DNA of 23,946 nt from Deltaproteobacteria bacterium (GTDB lineage: Bacteria > Desulfobacterota_B > Binatia > Bin18). The notes beneath the pieces were generated by a model. It saw only the letters and a program-made list of their open reading frames with translations. It was not told the DNA's origin and did not search any database. Positions 9,507-17,301 of this stretch are shown piece by piece. Position 1 is the first letter of the stretch, and each line of letters starts with the position of its first letter. Where the stretch lies: positions 1 through 23,946 of the forward strand of contig JAAXHF010000549.1 in the NCBI GenBank assembly GCA_012271025.1, written 5' to 3'. Position numbers and translations under genes: made by a program.

Positions 9507-9684
9507 TCAGCAGCGTCCGGATCGACTTGGCAGTCCGTCCCTGTTTGCCAATGATCCGACCCAGATCGTCCTTTGCCACGCGGAGTTCAAGAATCGAGGC
9601 GGTCTCGCCCGGTATTTCGTTCACCTCGACTTCGTCGGGATGGTTCACCAGCGCCTTGGCCAGGTATAAGACGAGATCCTTCAT
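9448..9684 (-). CDS. khpA: KH-domain RNA-binding protein KhpA
   Basis: A single-KH-domain protein of 78 residues (YlqC/KhpA family), which binds RNA and in Gram-positives acts with KhpB in small-RNA and cell-envelope control. The start MKDLVLYLAKALVNHPDEV and the KH signature DLGRIIGKQGRTAKSIRTLL, with the GxxG loop as GKQG (about residues 47-50), identify the family. A GGGGAAC sequence lies upstream of the ATG at 9684. It sits between rpsP and rimM, its usual place, and its last 59 bases are shared with the 5' part of the rimM reading frame. Confidence 0.95.
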   Translation of the reverse strand: MKDLVLYLAKALVNHPDEVEVNEIPGETASILELRVAKDDLGRIIGKQGRTAKSIRTLLNAAASRTNRKVVLEIVEEK

Positions 9685-9703
9685 ACGGTGTTCCCCGTGC
9701 GCT

Positions 9704-9952
9704 CTAGGCGACAGGTTCCTGCTCGGCCTTGTGAATCAGCCGCGCAACAGTGTCGGTCGGTTGAGCGCCGTTTTGGAGCCATTTTTTCAGTTTGTCTGTC
9801 TTGAGCTGCACCACGGCCGGATCTTTGGTCGGATCGTAGAACCCGAGCTGTTCGATAAAACGGCCGTCGCGCGGAGAACGCGAGTCAGCCGCAACAATAC
9901 GATAGAAGGGACGCTTTTTGGCCCCGTGACGGGCCAGCCGAATTTTGACCAT
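9704..9952 (-). CDS. rpsP: 30S ribosomal protein S16
   Basis: S16 is a small-subunit ribosomal protein needed for 30S assembly. The 82-residue product has the whole family pattern: [20 protein letters not shown] at the N-terminus, then [20 protein letters not shown] and [18 protein letters not shown]. The ATG at 9952 is preceded by AGAGGAAAC. It lies 13 bases after the ffh stop and 19 bases before khpA in the same minus-strand operon. Confidence 0.98.
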   Translation of the reverse strand: MVKIRLARHGAKKRPFYRIVAADSRSPRDGRFIEQLGFYDPTKDPAVVQLKTDKLKKWLQNGAQPTDTVARLIHKAEQEPVA

Positions 9953-9965
9953 AGGTTGTTTCCTC

Positions 9966-11450
9966 TTACCCCCAGAATGAAAGCGACTTGCGCGCTTTGT
10001 GGGCCTTTTTGGCCAGCTTGCTCATTTTGCCCGGCCGGCCCGATTTTTTGGCCGACTTGCCGGCCTTTTTTGGCAGCTGGCCCAGTTGACCGAGCTGGGC
10101 CAGATCGGCCCCGGCAGGCATATCACCGAGTTGGCCCATACCGCCGAACTGGGACAGTTTGCGCATCATCTTCTTGGCTTCGGCATACTGCTTGAGGAAG
10201 CGGTTCACCTCGGCTACCCGGGTCCCGCTGCCGTTGGCGATCCGCCGCCGCCGGCTGCCGTTCAACACCTCGGGCCGCCGCCGTTCCTGCTTGGTCATGG
10301 ACGAGATAATGGCTTCGACGCGCCGGAACTCTTGTTCGGCCTGGTCCATGTCGGTGTTTTGCATGGCCTTTTTGCCGCCCGGGAGCAGGGACATGAGGTC
10401 GGAGATCGAGCCCATTTTTTTGAGCATGCGCATCTGCTCGGCAAAGTCGGCCAGGGTGAACTGGTTTTTGCGCAGCTTTTTTTCGAGCACCTCGGTCTGG
10501 TCCTGATCGTAGACCTTTTCGGCCTTTTCGATCAGCGACAGCACATCGCCCATGCCCAGGATACGCGACGCAGCCCGGTCCGGATAAAAGGCTTCCAGCG
10601 CGTCGAGCTTTTCGCCGATGCCGATGAAGAGGATCGGCTTGCCGGTCACCGAGCGCAGCGACAGGGCTGCCCCGCCGCGGGCGTCGCCCTCGACCTTGGT
10701 CAGAATGACGCCGTCGAGCGCCAATTCGGTGTGAAAGCCCTGGGCGACATTGACCGCCTCCTGGCCGGTCATGGCATCGGCCACGAGCAGGATTTGATGG
10801 GGGGTGACGGCGGCCTTGAGCCGACCGAGCTGCTGCATCAGATCGGTGTCGACCTGCTGGCGCCCGGCGGTGTCGATGATGACCACATCCGCCCCGTCGC
10901 GTCGGGCGGCGTCAACGCCGGCGACCGCGATCCTGACCGGATCGGTGGCCGACCCGTCGTTGGGCGTCGGATACACCGGTAGCCCGACCTCTTCGCCAAT
11001 GATGCGGAGCTGATCAATGGCGGCCGGGCGAAAGGTGTCTGCCGGCACCAGGTAGGGCCGGCGGGCCTGTTCGGCCTTGAGATAGCGGGCCAGCTTGCCG
11101 GCAGTGGTGGTCTTGCCCGAGCCGTTCAGCCCGACGAGCAGAATCACTACCGGCGGGGTGGCCGACAGGTTCAGCTCGGCGTGCTGTCCGCCCAGCAACT
11201 CGATCAACTCGTCGTTGACGACTTTGACCAGCTGCTGGCCGGGCGACAGACCGGCCGTGACCTCCTGCCCCAGGACCTTGGTCTTGACCCGCTCGACAAA
11301 GTCGCGGACAACCCGAAAATTCACGTCGGCCTCGAGCAGCGCCAGACGCACTTCACGTAGCGCCTGCTCGATATTCTTTTCGGTCAATGTTCCCGGCCCA
11401 CGCACCCGGCGCAGGACAGCGTCCAGTTTTTCGCTCAGCGCTTCAAACAT
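9966..11450 (-). CDS. ffh: Signal recognition particle GTPase Ffh (SRP54)
   Basis: Ffh binds 4.5S RNA and signal sequences of nascent chains and delivers ribosomes to FtsY at the membrane. It has 494 residues. The N domain ([18 protein letters not shown]) is followed by the G domain with G1 [14 protein letters not shown] (107-120), [12 protein letters not shown] (138-149) and G3 DTAGR (193-197). The G4 motif reads [10 protein letters not shown] (251-260), where Glu254 replaces the usual Asp of TKxD. The M domain is Met-rich ([20 protein letters not shown]) with the RNA-binding [12 protein letters not shown]. The C-terminal tail is Gly/Leu/Gln-rich and then Lys-rich, ending SLSFWG. It is the first gene of the operon through rplS and is divergent from ccmE across 118 bases. 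Confidence 0.97.
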   Translation of the reverse strand: MFEALSEKLDAVLRRVRGPGTLTEKNIEQALREVRLALLEADVNFRVVRDFVERVKTKVLGQEVTAGLSPGQQLVKVVNDELIELLGGQHAELNLSATPPVVILLVGLNGSGKTTTAGKLARYLKAEQARRPYLVPADTFRPAAIDQLRIIGEEVGLPVYPTPNDGSATDPVRIAVAGVDAARRDGADVVIIDTAGRQQVDTDLMQQLGRLKAAVTPHQILLVADAMTGQEAVNVAQGFHTELALDGVILTKVEGDARGGAALSLRSVTGKPILFIGIGEKLDALEAFYPDRAASRILGMGDVLSLIEKAEKVYDQDQTEVLEKKLRKNQFTLADFAEQMRMLKKMGSISDLMSLLPGGKKAMQNTDMDQAEQEFRRVEAIISSMTKQERRRPEVLNGSRRRRIANGSGTRVAEVNRFLKQYAEAKKMMRKLSQFGGMGQLGDMPAGADLAQLGQLGQLPKKAGKSAKKSGRPGKMSKLAKKAHKARKSLSFWG

Positions 11451-11464
11451 AGGAATCCCAGGAG

Positions 11465-11487
11465 ATGTGTAGGGGCTCCCCTCACAT
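11465..11487. promoter_or_regulatory. Imperfect palindrome in the ffh/ccmE divergent region
   Basis: The arms ATGTG-T-AGGGG and CCCCT-CACAT pair except for one unpaired T, around a 2-base centre. The element lies 15-37 bases upstream of the ffh start, so it may be an operator for either divergent operon or a hairpin in the ffh leader. Its function is not shown by the sequence. Confidence 0.4.
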
Positions 11488-11511
11488 ATAAAATGGTGAC
11501 CGGAAAGTCAA
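11485..11511 (-). promoter_or_regulatory. ffh: Candidate promoter of the ffh operon
   Basis: On the minus strand TTGACT (11506-11511) is a good -35 match, followed 15 bases later by TATATG (11485-11490). The spacing is shorter than the preferred 16-18, and a TTGATT four bases further upstream gives 19. It sits in the only intergenic gap before ffh. The call is weak and rests on consensus matching alone. Confidence 0.3.
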
Positions 11512-11568
11512 TCAATTCGAGCGGCGGCTTGCTTGCGTACAAACAGGAAATACGCTAGCTGTAGGTTG

Positions 11569-12063
11569 ATGACGACCCAAGGAAAATTTCTCGTCGGTGT
11601 CGCCCTCATGATAGCGGCGGTCGGCTACCTGATGTATACCGGTATCCGTGAAACGAGCACCTATTACCTGACTCTGGAAGAATTTCTGCCCCAGAAGGAC
11701 GCCTTGGCAAACACCGGCGTGCGGGTCGCCGGGCGGGTCAAGAGCGGCTCGATTGACTGGAATCCCAAGAATCTCAAGCTCACCTTCACCATGATCGGCT
11801 TCGACCAAAACGGCCAGCCGGTCACTACGCCGGGCCGGGGTCTGGCCGTGCACTATCAGGGCGTGCTGCCCGACATGTTTGCCGAGGGGCGGGATGTGAT
11901 CGTGGAAGGCGAGTACACGCCCGGAGCAGACACACTCCACGCCACGACCGTCATGACCAGCTGTCCGTCAAAGTATGAGGCCGAACTCGACGAAGCAAAC
12001 GCCGATAGCCAACCGCATACGAAGACAGCAGCGTTCACTTTGCACCCGGCTTTGCCCTCCTGA
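11569..12063 (+). CDS. ccmE: Cytochrome c maturation heme chaperone CcmE, CxxxY type
   Basis: CcmE is the periplasmic membrane-anchored heme chaperone that receives heme from CcmABCD and passes it to CcmF/H. From the ATG at 11569 the protein has 164 residues: an N-terminal anchor (FLVGVALMIAAVGYLMYTG, about 7-25), then an OB-fold beta barrel with VRVAGRVKSGSIDW and HYQGVLPDMFAEGRDVIVEG. The heme-binding motif, normally HxxxY, is CPSKY here, with Cys132 and Tyr136. The Cys variant is known from Desulfovibrio and archaeal CcmE. A flexible, His-containing tail of about 28 residues follows the motif. It is the first gene of the plus-strand ccm run, divergent from ffh; ccmF starts 32 bases downstream. 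An in-frame ATG at 11533 would spoil the membrane anchor. Confidence 0.93.
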   Translation: MTTQGKFLVGVALMIAAVGYLMYTGIRETSTYYLTLEEFLPQKDALANTGVRVAGRVKSGSIDWNPKNLKLTFTMIGFDQNGQPVTTPGRGLAVHYQGVLPDMFAEGRDVIVEGEYTPGADTLHATTVMTSCPSKYEAELDEANADSQPHTKTAAFTLHPALPS

Positions 12064-12095
12064 GCGCTTCCGCCGTCCCTGAACATGACGCAGCC

Positions 12096-14096
12096 GTGAC
12101 ACATCTTGGTTCTCTCGCTCTGTATCTGGCCCTGGTGCTGGCGGCCTATGCCGTGGCCAGCAGTCTGTGGGGTGCGCGGCAAGGCCGTCAGGTGTGGATC
12201 GCCAGCGGCGCGCAGGCGGTGTATGCCGTGTGCGGCTGTGTGGTCATTGCCTCAGCCGCCCTCATCCACGCCCTGCTGAGCGAAGATTTCAACGTCGAGT
12301 ACGTGGCCAGCTATTCCAGCTCGACCTTGCCCATTCAGTATAAAATTGCCGCCTTTTGGGGCGGCCAAAAGGGCTCACTGCTGTTTTGGACCCTGATCCT
12401 GGTGTGTTTCAGCGCCATCGTTCAGGTCCAGAATCGGGACAAAAACCGGGACTTGATGCCGTATGTCACCGCCAGCCTGATGACCATCAGCCTCTTCTTT
12501 CTGGGTCTGCTGTGTTTTCTGACCCCCCCTTTTGAGCGGCTGACGTTTACTCCGACCGAGGGTTCGGACTTAAACCCTCTGCTGCAAAACTACTGGATGA
12601 CCATCCATCCCCCGGCGCTCTACCTGGGCTATATCAGCGCCGCCGTCCCGTTTGCCTTTGCCATGGCCGCCCTGGCGACCGGCAAACTCGGCCCGGTGTG
12701 GATTCAGACCACCCGGCGCTGGGCGCTGACATCCTGGTTTTTCCTGTCAATGGGCAATCTGCTGGGCGGACGCTGGGCGTACGAGGTCCTGGGCTGGGGC
12801 GGCTATTGGGCCTGGGATCCGGTTGAAAACGCGGCCATCATGCCCTGGTTTACAGCCACCGCCTACCTCCATTCGGTCATGATCCAGGAGAAGAAGAACA
12901 TGCTCAAGGTGTGGAACATGGTGCTGGTCATCCTCACCTTTGCGCTGACTATCTTTGGCACGTTTTTGACCCGCAGCGGTGTGATTTCTTCGGTCCACTC
13001 GTTCACCCAGTCCGGTTTGGGCCCGTATTTCATGGCCTTTCTGGTGCTGGTCCTGGCCGGTGCGTTCGGCCTCCTGGTGTACCGTCTGCCCGAGCTCAAA
13101 AGCGACAACGAGCTGGATTCCATCGTGTCGCGCGAATCGGCCTTTCTACTGAACAATCTGGTCTTTGTCGGCCTGGCCTTCGCCACCTTCTGGGGTACGG
13201 TCTTTCCGATTCTTTCGGAATGGGTGCGGGGCGTCAAAATCACCGTCGGACCGCCCTTCTTCAATCAGGTCAACGCCCCTCTGGGAGTCGTGCTGCTGTT
13301 TCTGACCGGCGTCGGCCCGGTCATTGCCTGGCGGCGGGCGAGCATCAAGAGTCTGCGACGGAACTTCACCGCTCCGCTGGTATGGGGGCTAGCGACCGGG
13401 CTGCTCTTCTTTCTCTTTGGCTACCGCCACTACTACGCCGTGACCGTCTTCTCCATCGCCGGCTTTGTGCTGGGCACCATTGTCGTCGAGTTTTATCGCG
13501 GCACGCGGGCCCGCCAGGCCATGCTGGACGAGAGTTCACCCCGAGCGCTGGGCAAACTGGTGAGCAAGAACCCGCGCCGCTACGGCGGCTATGTGGTCCA
13601 CGTCGGCGTGGTGTTGATCAGCATCGGCATTGCCGGCTCGTCCTTTTTCAAGCTCGAGGACCAACGCACGGTGGAACACGGTCAGCGCTTTGAGATTGGA
13701 CGCTACAGCCTGGAATACGCCGGCATCACGCCCTACGACGACGCCCACTACTCGGCCCAGATCGCCACAGTCAGGGTATTTGTGGACGGACGTCAACTCG
13801 ACACCCTGCGGCCGGAAAAACGGGTGTATAAAAAGCAACAACAGCCGACCACCGAGGTGTCGATTCGCCCCAGCCTGTTGGAAGATCTGTACGTTGTGCT
13901 GGGCAGCTATGACGCTCCGTCGGGCTTGGCCACCTTTCAGGTCTTTGTCAACCCACTCCTGTCCTGGATCTGGATCGGCGGCTTTGTCCTCATCCTGGGC
14001 ACGTGTATCACCCTGGCTCCCAATCCGGCCGAACGCCAGGCTCTGGCCCTGGCCCGTGCGACTGAACGCGTAGAAGGAGAGGCTGTTGCCGATTAG
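12096..14096 (+). CDS. ccmF: Cytochrome c heme lyase subunit CcmF
   Basis: CcmF is the large membrane subunit of the system I heme lyase that joins heme to the CxxCH motif of apocytochrome c. It has 666 residues, typical for the family, with about 14-15 membrane segments. The tryptophan-rich WWD signature WGGYWAWDPVENAA lies at 234-247. Other family blocks are AFWGGQKGSLLFWTLIL, NYWMTIHPPALYLGYISAA and GTFLTRSGVISSVHSFTQSG. The large periplasmic C-terminal region precedes a last membrane segment (WIWIGGFVLILGTCITL). The start is a GTG at 12096; an upstream ATG at 12085 is out of frame and stops after four codons. The 3' end overlaps ccmH by 11 bases. Confidence 0.97.
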   Translation: MTHLGSLALYLALVLAAYAVASSLWGARQGRQVWIASGAQAVYAVCGCVVIASAALIHALLSEDFNVEYVASYSSSTLPIQYKIAAFWGGQKGSLLFWTLILVCFSAIVQVQNRDKNRDLMPYVTASLMTISLFFLGLLCFLTPPFERLTFTPTEGSDLNPLLQNYWMTIHPPALYLGYISAAVPFAFAMAALATGKLGPVWIQTTRRWALTSWFFLSMGNLLGGRWAYEVLGWGGYWAWDPVENAAIMPWFTATAYLHSVMIQEKKNMLKVWNMVLVILTFALTIFGTFLTRSGVISSVHSFTQSGLGPYFMAFLVLVLAGAFGLLVYRLPELKSDNELDSIVSRESAFLLNNLVFVGLAFATFWGTVFPILSEWVRGVKITVGPPFFNQVNAPLGVVLLFLTGVGPVIAWRRASIKSLRRNFTAPLVWGLATGLLFFLFGYRHYYAVTVFSIAGFVLGTIVVEFYRGTRARQAMLDESSPRALGKLVSKNPRRYGGYVVHVGVVLISIGIAGSSFFKLEDQRTVEHGQRFEIGRYSLEYAGITPYDDAHYSAQIATVRVFVDGRQLDTLRPEKRVYKKQQQPTTEVSIRPSLLEDLYVVLGSYDAPSGLATFQVFVNPLLSWIWIGGFVLILGTCITLAPNPAERQALALARATERVEGEAVAD

Positions 14097-14544
14097 CCGT
14101 CTGGTCCTGGTGTTGTGCGTCTTCGGACTCAGCCTGGGCGCCAGCCCACGTCCCACCCAGACCGAGTTGGAGGAAGCCCTGACCTGCCAGTGTGGATGCG
14201 GGCTCACGGTCCATAGCTGTAACCACCTGCAGTGCGGTTTTGCCATCCCTCGAAAACAAGAGATCGCCCAATTCCTGGCTGAGGGCAAAGGCCGTGAAGA
14301 TATTCTGGCCGCCTTTGTCGCCGACTACGGGGAAAAGGTGCTGTCCGCGCCCACCACCAGTGGCTTTAACCTGGCAGCCTGGATTACCCCGTTTGCGGCC
14401 ATCCTGATCGGAGGGCTGGTGATTGTGCTAATGAGCCTGCGCTGGGCCAGGCGGAGACCGCCACCGGCACCGCGCGCCGTCCCAGCCACCGACGCCGCCT
14501 ATCGGGAGCGCCTCAACAAGGAGCTGGCCGACTTTGACGACTGA
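14086..14544 (+). CDS. ccmH: Cytochrome c maturation thiol protein CcmH, multi-cysteine variant
   Basis: CcmH is a membrane-anchored periplasmic thiol-disulfide protein that keeps the apocytochrome heme-binding cysteines reduced and forms part of the lyase with CcmF. The 152 residues start with a signal peptide (ISRLVLVLCVFGLSLGAS). In place of the classic LRCxxC motif it has LTCQCGCG with Cys34, 36 and 38, then Cys45 and Cys50. The helical bundle follows (QFLAEGKGREDILAAFVADYG) and a C-terminal anchor (FAAILIGGLVIVLMSLRWA). The start is a TTG at 14086, preceded by AGAAGGAGAGG, inside the end of ccmF (11-base overlap). The fused CcmI-like part of some homologs is a separate gene here. Confidence 0.9.
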   Translation: MPISRLVLVLCVFGLSLGASPRPTQTELEEALTCQCGCGLTVHSCNHLQCGFAIPRKQEIAQFLAEGKGREDILAAFVADYGEKVLSAPTTSGFNLAAWITPFAAILIGGLVIVLMSLRWARRRPPPAPRAVPATDAAYRERLNKELADFDD

Positions 14545-14585
14545 GCAGGGACGCCGCCCGCGTCGCCCATCAGCGTGAGACGCGT

Positions 14586-14903
14586 ATGTCCTTTGTGCTG
14601 TATTTTGCCGGTCTTGTGCTTATCGCCAGCGTTGCCGCGCTGGTTGCCCTGCCATTGCTGCGACCGGACCGGGTCAGGACCGACCGGCCGCAGGCCAGCG
14701 CGCCCGAGTTGGAACGCTGGCAGGAACAAAAAAGCCAGGCTTACGCGGCCCTCAAGGAGGCCGAGTTCGACCTCCAAACCGGTAAGCTCACCGATGAGGA
14801 CTACCGCGCGCTGCGTGACAAGTATGAAGCCCGAGCCCTGGACGCCATGGCCCGGCTCGACCGGCTGGAGCGGGGCTCGGCCGCTCGGGCTAACGAGTCT
14901 TGA
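14586..14903 (+). CDS. CcmI-like N-terminal protein (anchor plus coiled coil)
   Basis: A 105-residue protein with one N-terminal membrane segment (FVLYFAGLVLIASVAALVAL, residues 3-22) and a charged helical domain containing YAALKEAEFDLQTGKLTDED. That pattern is typical of the N-terminal membrane/coiled-coil part of the CcmI family of apocytochrome chaperones. The C-terminal TPR domain that binds apocytochrome in full CcmI (about 400 residues) is absent. It follows ccmH by 41 bases and probably stabilises the CcmF/CcmH complex; this is inferred from position. Its last 14 bases overlap the 3' end of the opposite-strand cold-shock gene, where both stop codons lie close together. Confidence 0.75.
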   Translation: MSFVLYFAGLVLIASVAALVALPLLRPDRVRTDRPQASAPELERWQEQKSQAYAALKEAEFDLQTGKLTDEDYRALRDKYEARALDAMARLDRLERGSAARANES

Positions 14904-15093
14904 GGTTGAAGGCCTGGGGGCCTTTTTCGCCGGGGCGAACCTGGAATTCGACCTCGTCGCCCTCGCGCAGGTCTTCGAAATACATCTTGGGCGCCAGACG
15001 AGAGCTGTGGAAAAACACATCCTCATTGCCCTCATCAGGAGTGATAAAACCAAAGCCCTTGGCCTTGATGATCTTTTTGATTGTCCCGGTCAT
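14890..15093 (-). CDS. Cold-shock-domain RNA chaperone (CspA family)
   Basis: A 67-residue cold-shock protein that binds single-stranded RNA or DNA and melts secondary structure. It carries RNP1 KGFGFI (residues 12-17) and RNP2 as DVFFHSS (25-31), plus LREGDEVEFQVRPGEKGPQA near the C-terminus. The start is the ATG at 15093 with AGGA seven bases upstream; a longer reading from 15144 adds residues outside the domain. It lies on the minus strand in the middle of the cytochrome c maturation genes, convergent with the CcmI-like gene (14-base overlap) and divergent from ccmA. This is an unexpected place for it. Confidence 0.93.
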   Translation of the reverse strand: MTGTIKKIIKAKGFGFITPDEGNEDVFFHSSRLAPKMYFEDLREGDEVEFQVRPGEKGPQAFNLKTR

Positions 15094-15194
15094 AGGTCCT
15101 CCCTGTTCGGCCCCTATGAAAGAATACCGTCCGGCCCGTGTCAAGCGAAACTCAGGCGGTCGGTCATGGCTCCCGGGGGGTGGGCGGCTCGGCT

Positions 15195-15920
15195 ATGAAC
15201 GGGTGTGTCGTAAGGGCTGAAAATGTGCACAAAACGTTTGCCTGGACGCCGGTCCTGCGCGACATTTCGTGTACGGTTGAGGCCGGACAGGCGGTGGCCG
15301 TATTCGGTCCCAACGGCGCGGGCAAAACGACCCTGCTGCGTCTCCTGGCCGGCCTGCTCAAGCCCTCGTCGGGCAGCCTGCGGCTGTTCGCGCTGCCGGC
15401 CGACGACCCGCGCGCACGCAGACGTATCGGCTTTGTGGGTCACGACAGCTTCCTCTACCCCGACCTGAGCCCGTTTGAGAACCTGCGCTTTTATGCCCAC
15501 GCCTACCGCCTGGACAATGTGTCGGCTCGCATCCAGGCCATGCTCGAGTACGTCGGTCTGCAAGACTGGGCGGCCACGCCGGTTCGGAGTCTGTCGCGCG
15601 GCATGGAACAGCGCCTGGCCCTGGCCCGGGCCCTGCTGCACGAGCCCGATTTGCTGCTGCTCGACGAGCCCTACACGGGCCTGGACGCCGAGGCCCTGGA
15701 ACTGTTGCACGCCAGCCTGCTGCGGGCCAAACAGGCCGGCAAGACAATCGTGTTCAGCAGTCACGATTTTGAGCGCAGCCTGGCCTCGTGCAGCCGGGTC
15801 CTTATGCTGTGCCGGGGCTGCATCGTGTGGCAGTCGGCTGCCGACACACCGTCGGTGGCCGAGTTGCGCGACATCTACACCGAGTTCACCCGTCACCCGG
15901 CACGCGGCAGGCAGGACTGA
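15195..15920 (+). CDS. ccmA: Heme exporter ATP-binding protein CcmA
   Basis: CcmA is the ATPase of the CcmABCD ABC-type complex, which releases heme-loaded CcmE. The protein has 241 residues from the ATG at 15195. It shows Walker A GPNGAGKTTLLR (38-49), the signature region LSRGMEQRLALARALL (133-148, reading LSRGM in place of LSGGQ), Walker B LLLLDEPYTGLD (153-164, Asp157) and the H-loop SSHD. An in-frame start at 15138 would place 19 unrelated residues ahead of the ABC fold, so the later ATG is preferred. ccmB starts 4 bases after the stop. The gap to the divergent cold-shock gene (15094-15194) probably holds the promoter of the ccmABCD run, but no clear -35/-10 pair is visible. Confidence 0.95.
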   Translation: MNGCVVRAENVHKTFAWTPVLRDISCTVEAGQAVAVFGPNGAGKTTLLRLLAGLLKPSSGSLRLFALPADDPRARRRIGFVGHDSFLYPDLSPFENLRFYAHAYRLDNVSARIQAMLEYVGLQDWAATPVRSLSRGMEQRLALARALLHEPDLLLLDEPYTGLDAEALELLHASLLRAKQAGKTIVFSSHDFERSLASCSRVLMLCRGCIVWQSAADTPSVAELRDIYTEFTRHPARGRQD

Positions 15921-15924
15921 GCCG

Positions 15925-16578
15925 ATGTGGGCGATTGTGTGGAAGGACATTCAGCTTGAGCTGCGGACCAAAGAGCGGCTGGCGTCGTTTTTTGTGCTGG
16001 CGGTGCTGATTGTGCTGGTATGGATCTTCGCCCTCGGCCCGCAGCAGGCCCGCGACCCACACATCGGCGCGGCGGTGCTGTGGGTCGGGCTGCTGTTCGC
16101 CGGCATGCTCAGCCTGCAGCGCAGCTTTCTGATCGAGCAGGAGCGGGGCTGTCTGTCGGGCCTGCTGCTGTGCCCCATTGCGCCGAGTGACATCTTTGTG
16201 GCCAAGCTGCTCGGCAACATTGTTTTTCTGTCGCTGGTCCAAGCGATTGTCGTGCCGATCACCATTGTGTTGTGCGGTCTGCCGGTGTCGTGGTCTCTGC
16301 TTGGCCTGCCGCTTATCGTTCTGCTGGGCATTATCGGCTTTTCAGCCCTGGGGACCATATTCGCCGCCCTGGCCGTGCGCACCCGCGCCGGTGAGGTGCT
16401 CTTTCCCCTGGTCTTGTTGCCGCTCCTCGTCCCCCTCCTGCTATCAGCCGTCCAGACCACGGGTGCGCTGCTGAGCGACGGAGAGTGGACGGGGGTGTGG
16501 TTGCGGGTCTTGATCGCTTTTGATGTCGTCTTTGTGGTGGCCGGCTGGCTGCTGTTTGGGCAGGCGGTGTACGAGTAA
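15925..16578 (+). CDS. ccmB: Heme exporter membrane protein CcmB
   Basis: CcmB is the six-helix membrane partner of CcmA. The protein has 217 residues from the ATG at 15925, a normal family length. The start MWAIVWKDIQLELRTKERLA is characteristic of CcmB (WKDLxxExR). Further family blocks are GLLFAGMLSLQRSFLIEQE, GCLSGLLLCPIAPSDIFVAK and EVLFPLVLLPLLVPLLLSAV. Six hydrophobic segments are visible. The frame is open upstream into ccmA, but that part is the out-of-frame shadow of ccmA. It lies 4 bases after ccmA and 30 bases before ccmC. Confidence 0.96.
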   Translation: MWAIVWKDIQLELRTKERLASFFVLAVLIVLVWIFALGPQQARDPHIGAAVLWVGLLFAGMLSLQRSFLIEQERGCLSGLLLCPIAPSDIFVAKLLGNIVFLSLVQAIVVPITIVLCGLPVSWSLLGLPLIVLLGIIGFSALGTIFAALAVRTRAGEVLFPLVLLPLLVPLLLSAVQTTGALLSDGEWTGVWLRVLIAFDVVFVVAGWLLFGQAVYE

Positions 16579-16608
16579 GAGACACGGCGGTCGGCGGGAG
16601 AAATACGC

Positions 16609-17283
16609 ATGAAAAAATTTGCCCCGTTTGCCAATACGGTCTTACCCTGGCTGAGCTGCGCGTCCATGCTTGTCGCCCTGGGCATGATTTTTCTGTACGT
16701 CCCAACGGAGAGAAATCTGGGAGTCGTGCAGCGCATTTTCTACTATCACCTGCCCGCCGCCTGGAATGCCTTTGGCGGCTTTTTCATTGTGGCCGGGGCC
16801 AGCGTCGCCTTCTTATGGAAGGGCGAGCGCAGGGCCGACCACCTGGCCCGGGCCGGGGCCGAGGTCGGCATGCTGTTTTGTACCCTGTTCATCGTCACCG
16901 GTTCGGTCTGGGCCAGGGCCAGCTGGGGTGTGTGGTGGACCTGGGACCCCCGACTGACGATGACGCTCGTCCTGTGGGTTGTGTATGCCGCGTATATTCT
17001 GTTGCGCCAGATCGGCGGCGACACCGAACACGTGGCCCGCTACGCCGCCGTCCTGGGCATTATCGGGGTTTTCAACATCCCGCTGCTCTACATCGCCATC
17101 CGTCTGTGGCGGGGCATTCACCCCAAGGTTGAAACCATGGCGCCGCAGATGGCCTGGACGCTGCTGGTGTGCAGCGCCGCCTTCCTGGTGTTGTTTGCCT
17201 GGATCATGTGGCTGCGTCTGCGCGGCCTGCACCTGACTGCCGAACTGGACGAGCTACGGCGTCGGGCGGTGGCTGCCTCATAG
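16609..17283 (+). CDS. ccmC: Heme-handling membrane protein CcmC
   Basis: CcmC binds heme at its periplasmic WWD domain and promotes covalent attachment to CcmE. It has 224 residues and six membrane segments. The WWD motif WGVWWTWDPRLT lies at 106-117, and flanking His-containing loops include IFYYHLPAAWNAFGGFF near 43-59 and the later GIHPKVETMAPQMAW; these carry the likely heme-ligand histidines. The ATG at 16609 is preceded by CGGGAGAAA. The small ccmD-like gene follows 18 bases after its stop. Confidence 0.96.
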   Translation: MKKFAPFANTVLPWLSCASMLVALGMIFLYVPTERNLGVVQRIFYYHLPAAWNAFGGFFIVAGASVAFLWKGERRADHLARAGAEVGMLFCTLFIVTGSVWARASWGVWWTWDPRLTMTLVLWVVYAAYILLRQIGGDTEHVARYAAVLGIIGVFNIPLLYIAIRLWRGIHPKVETMAPQMAWTLLVCSAAFLVLFAWIMWLRLRGLHLTAELDELRRRAVAAS

Positions 17284-17301
17284 ACGCGGGAGAGAACGGA
17301 C

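Noticed and set aside
15475..15924. N-terminal extension of CcmB overlapping ccmA
   Set aside because: The upstream part of the frame is the shadow of ccmA; CcmB similarity starts exactly at the ATG at 15925 and the length is then normal.
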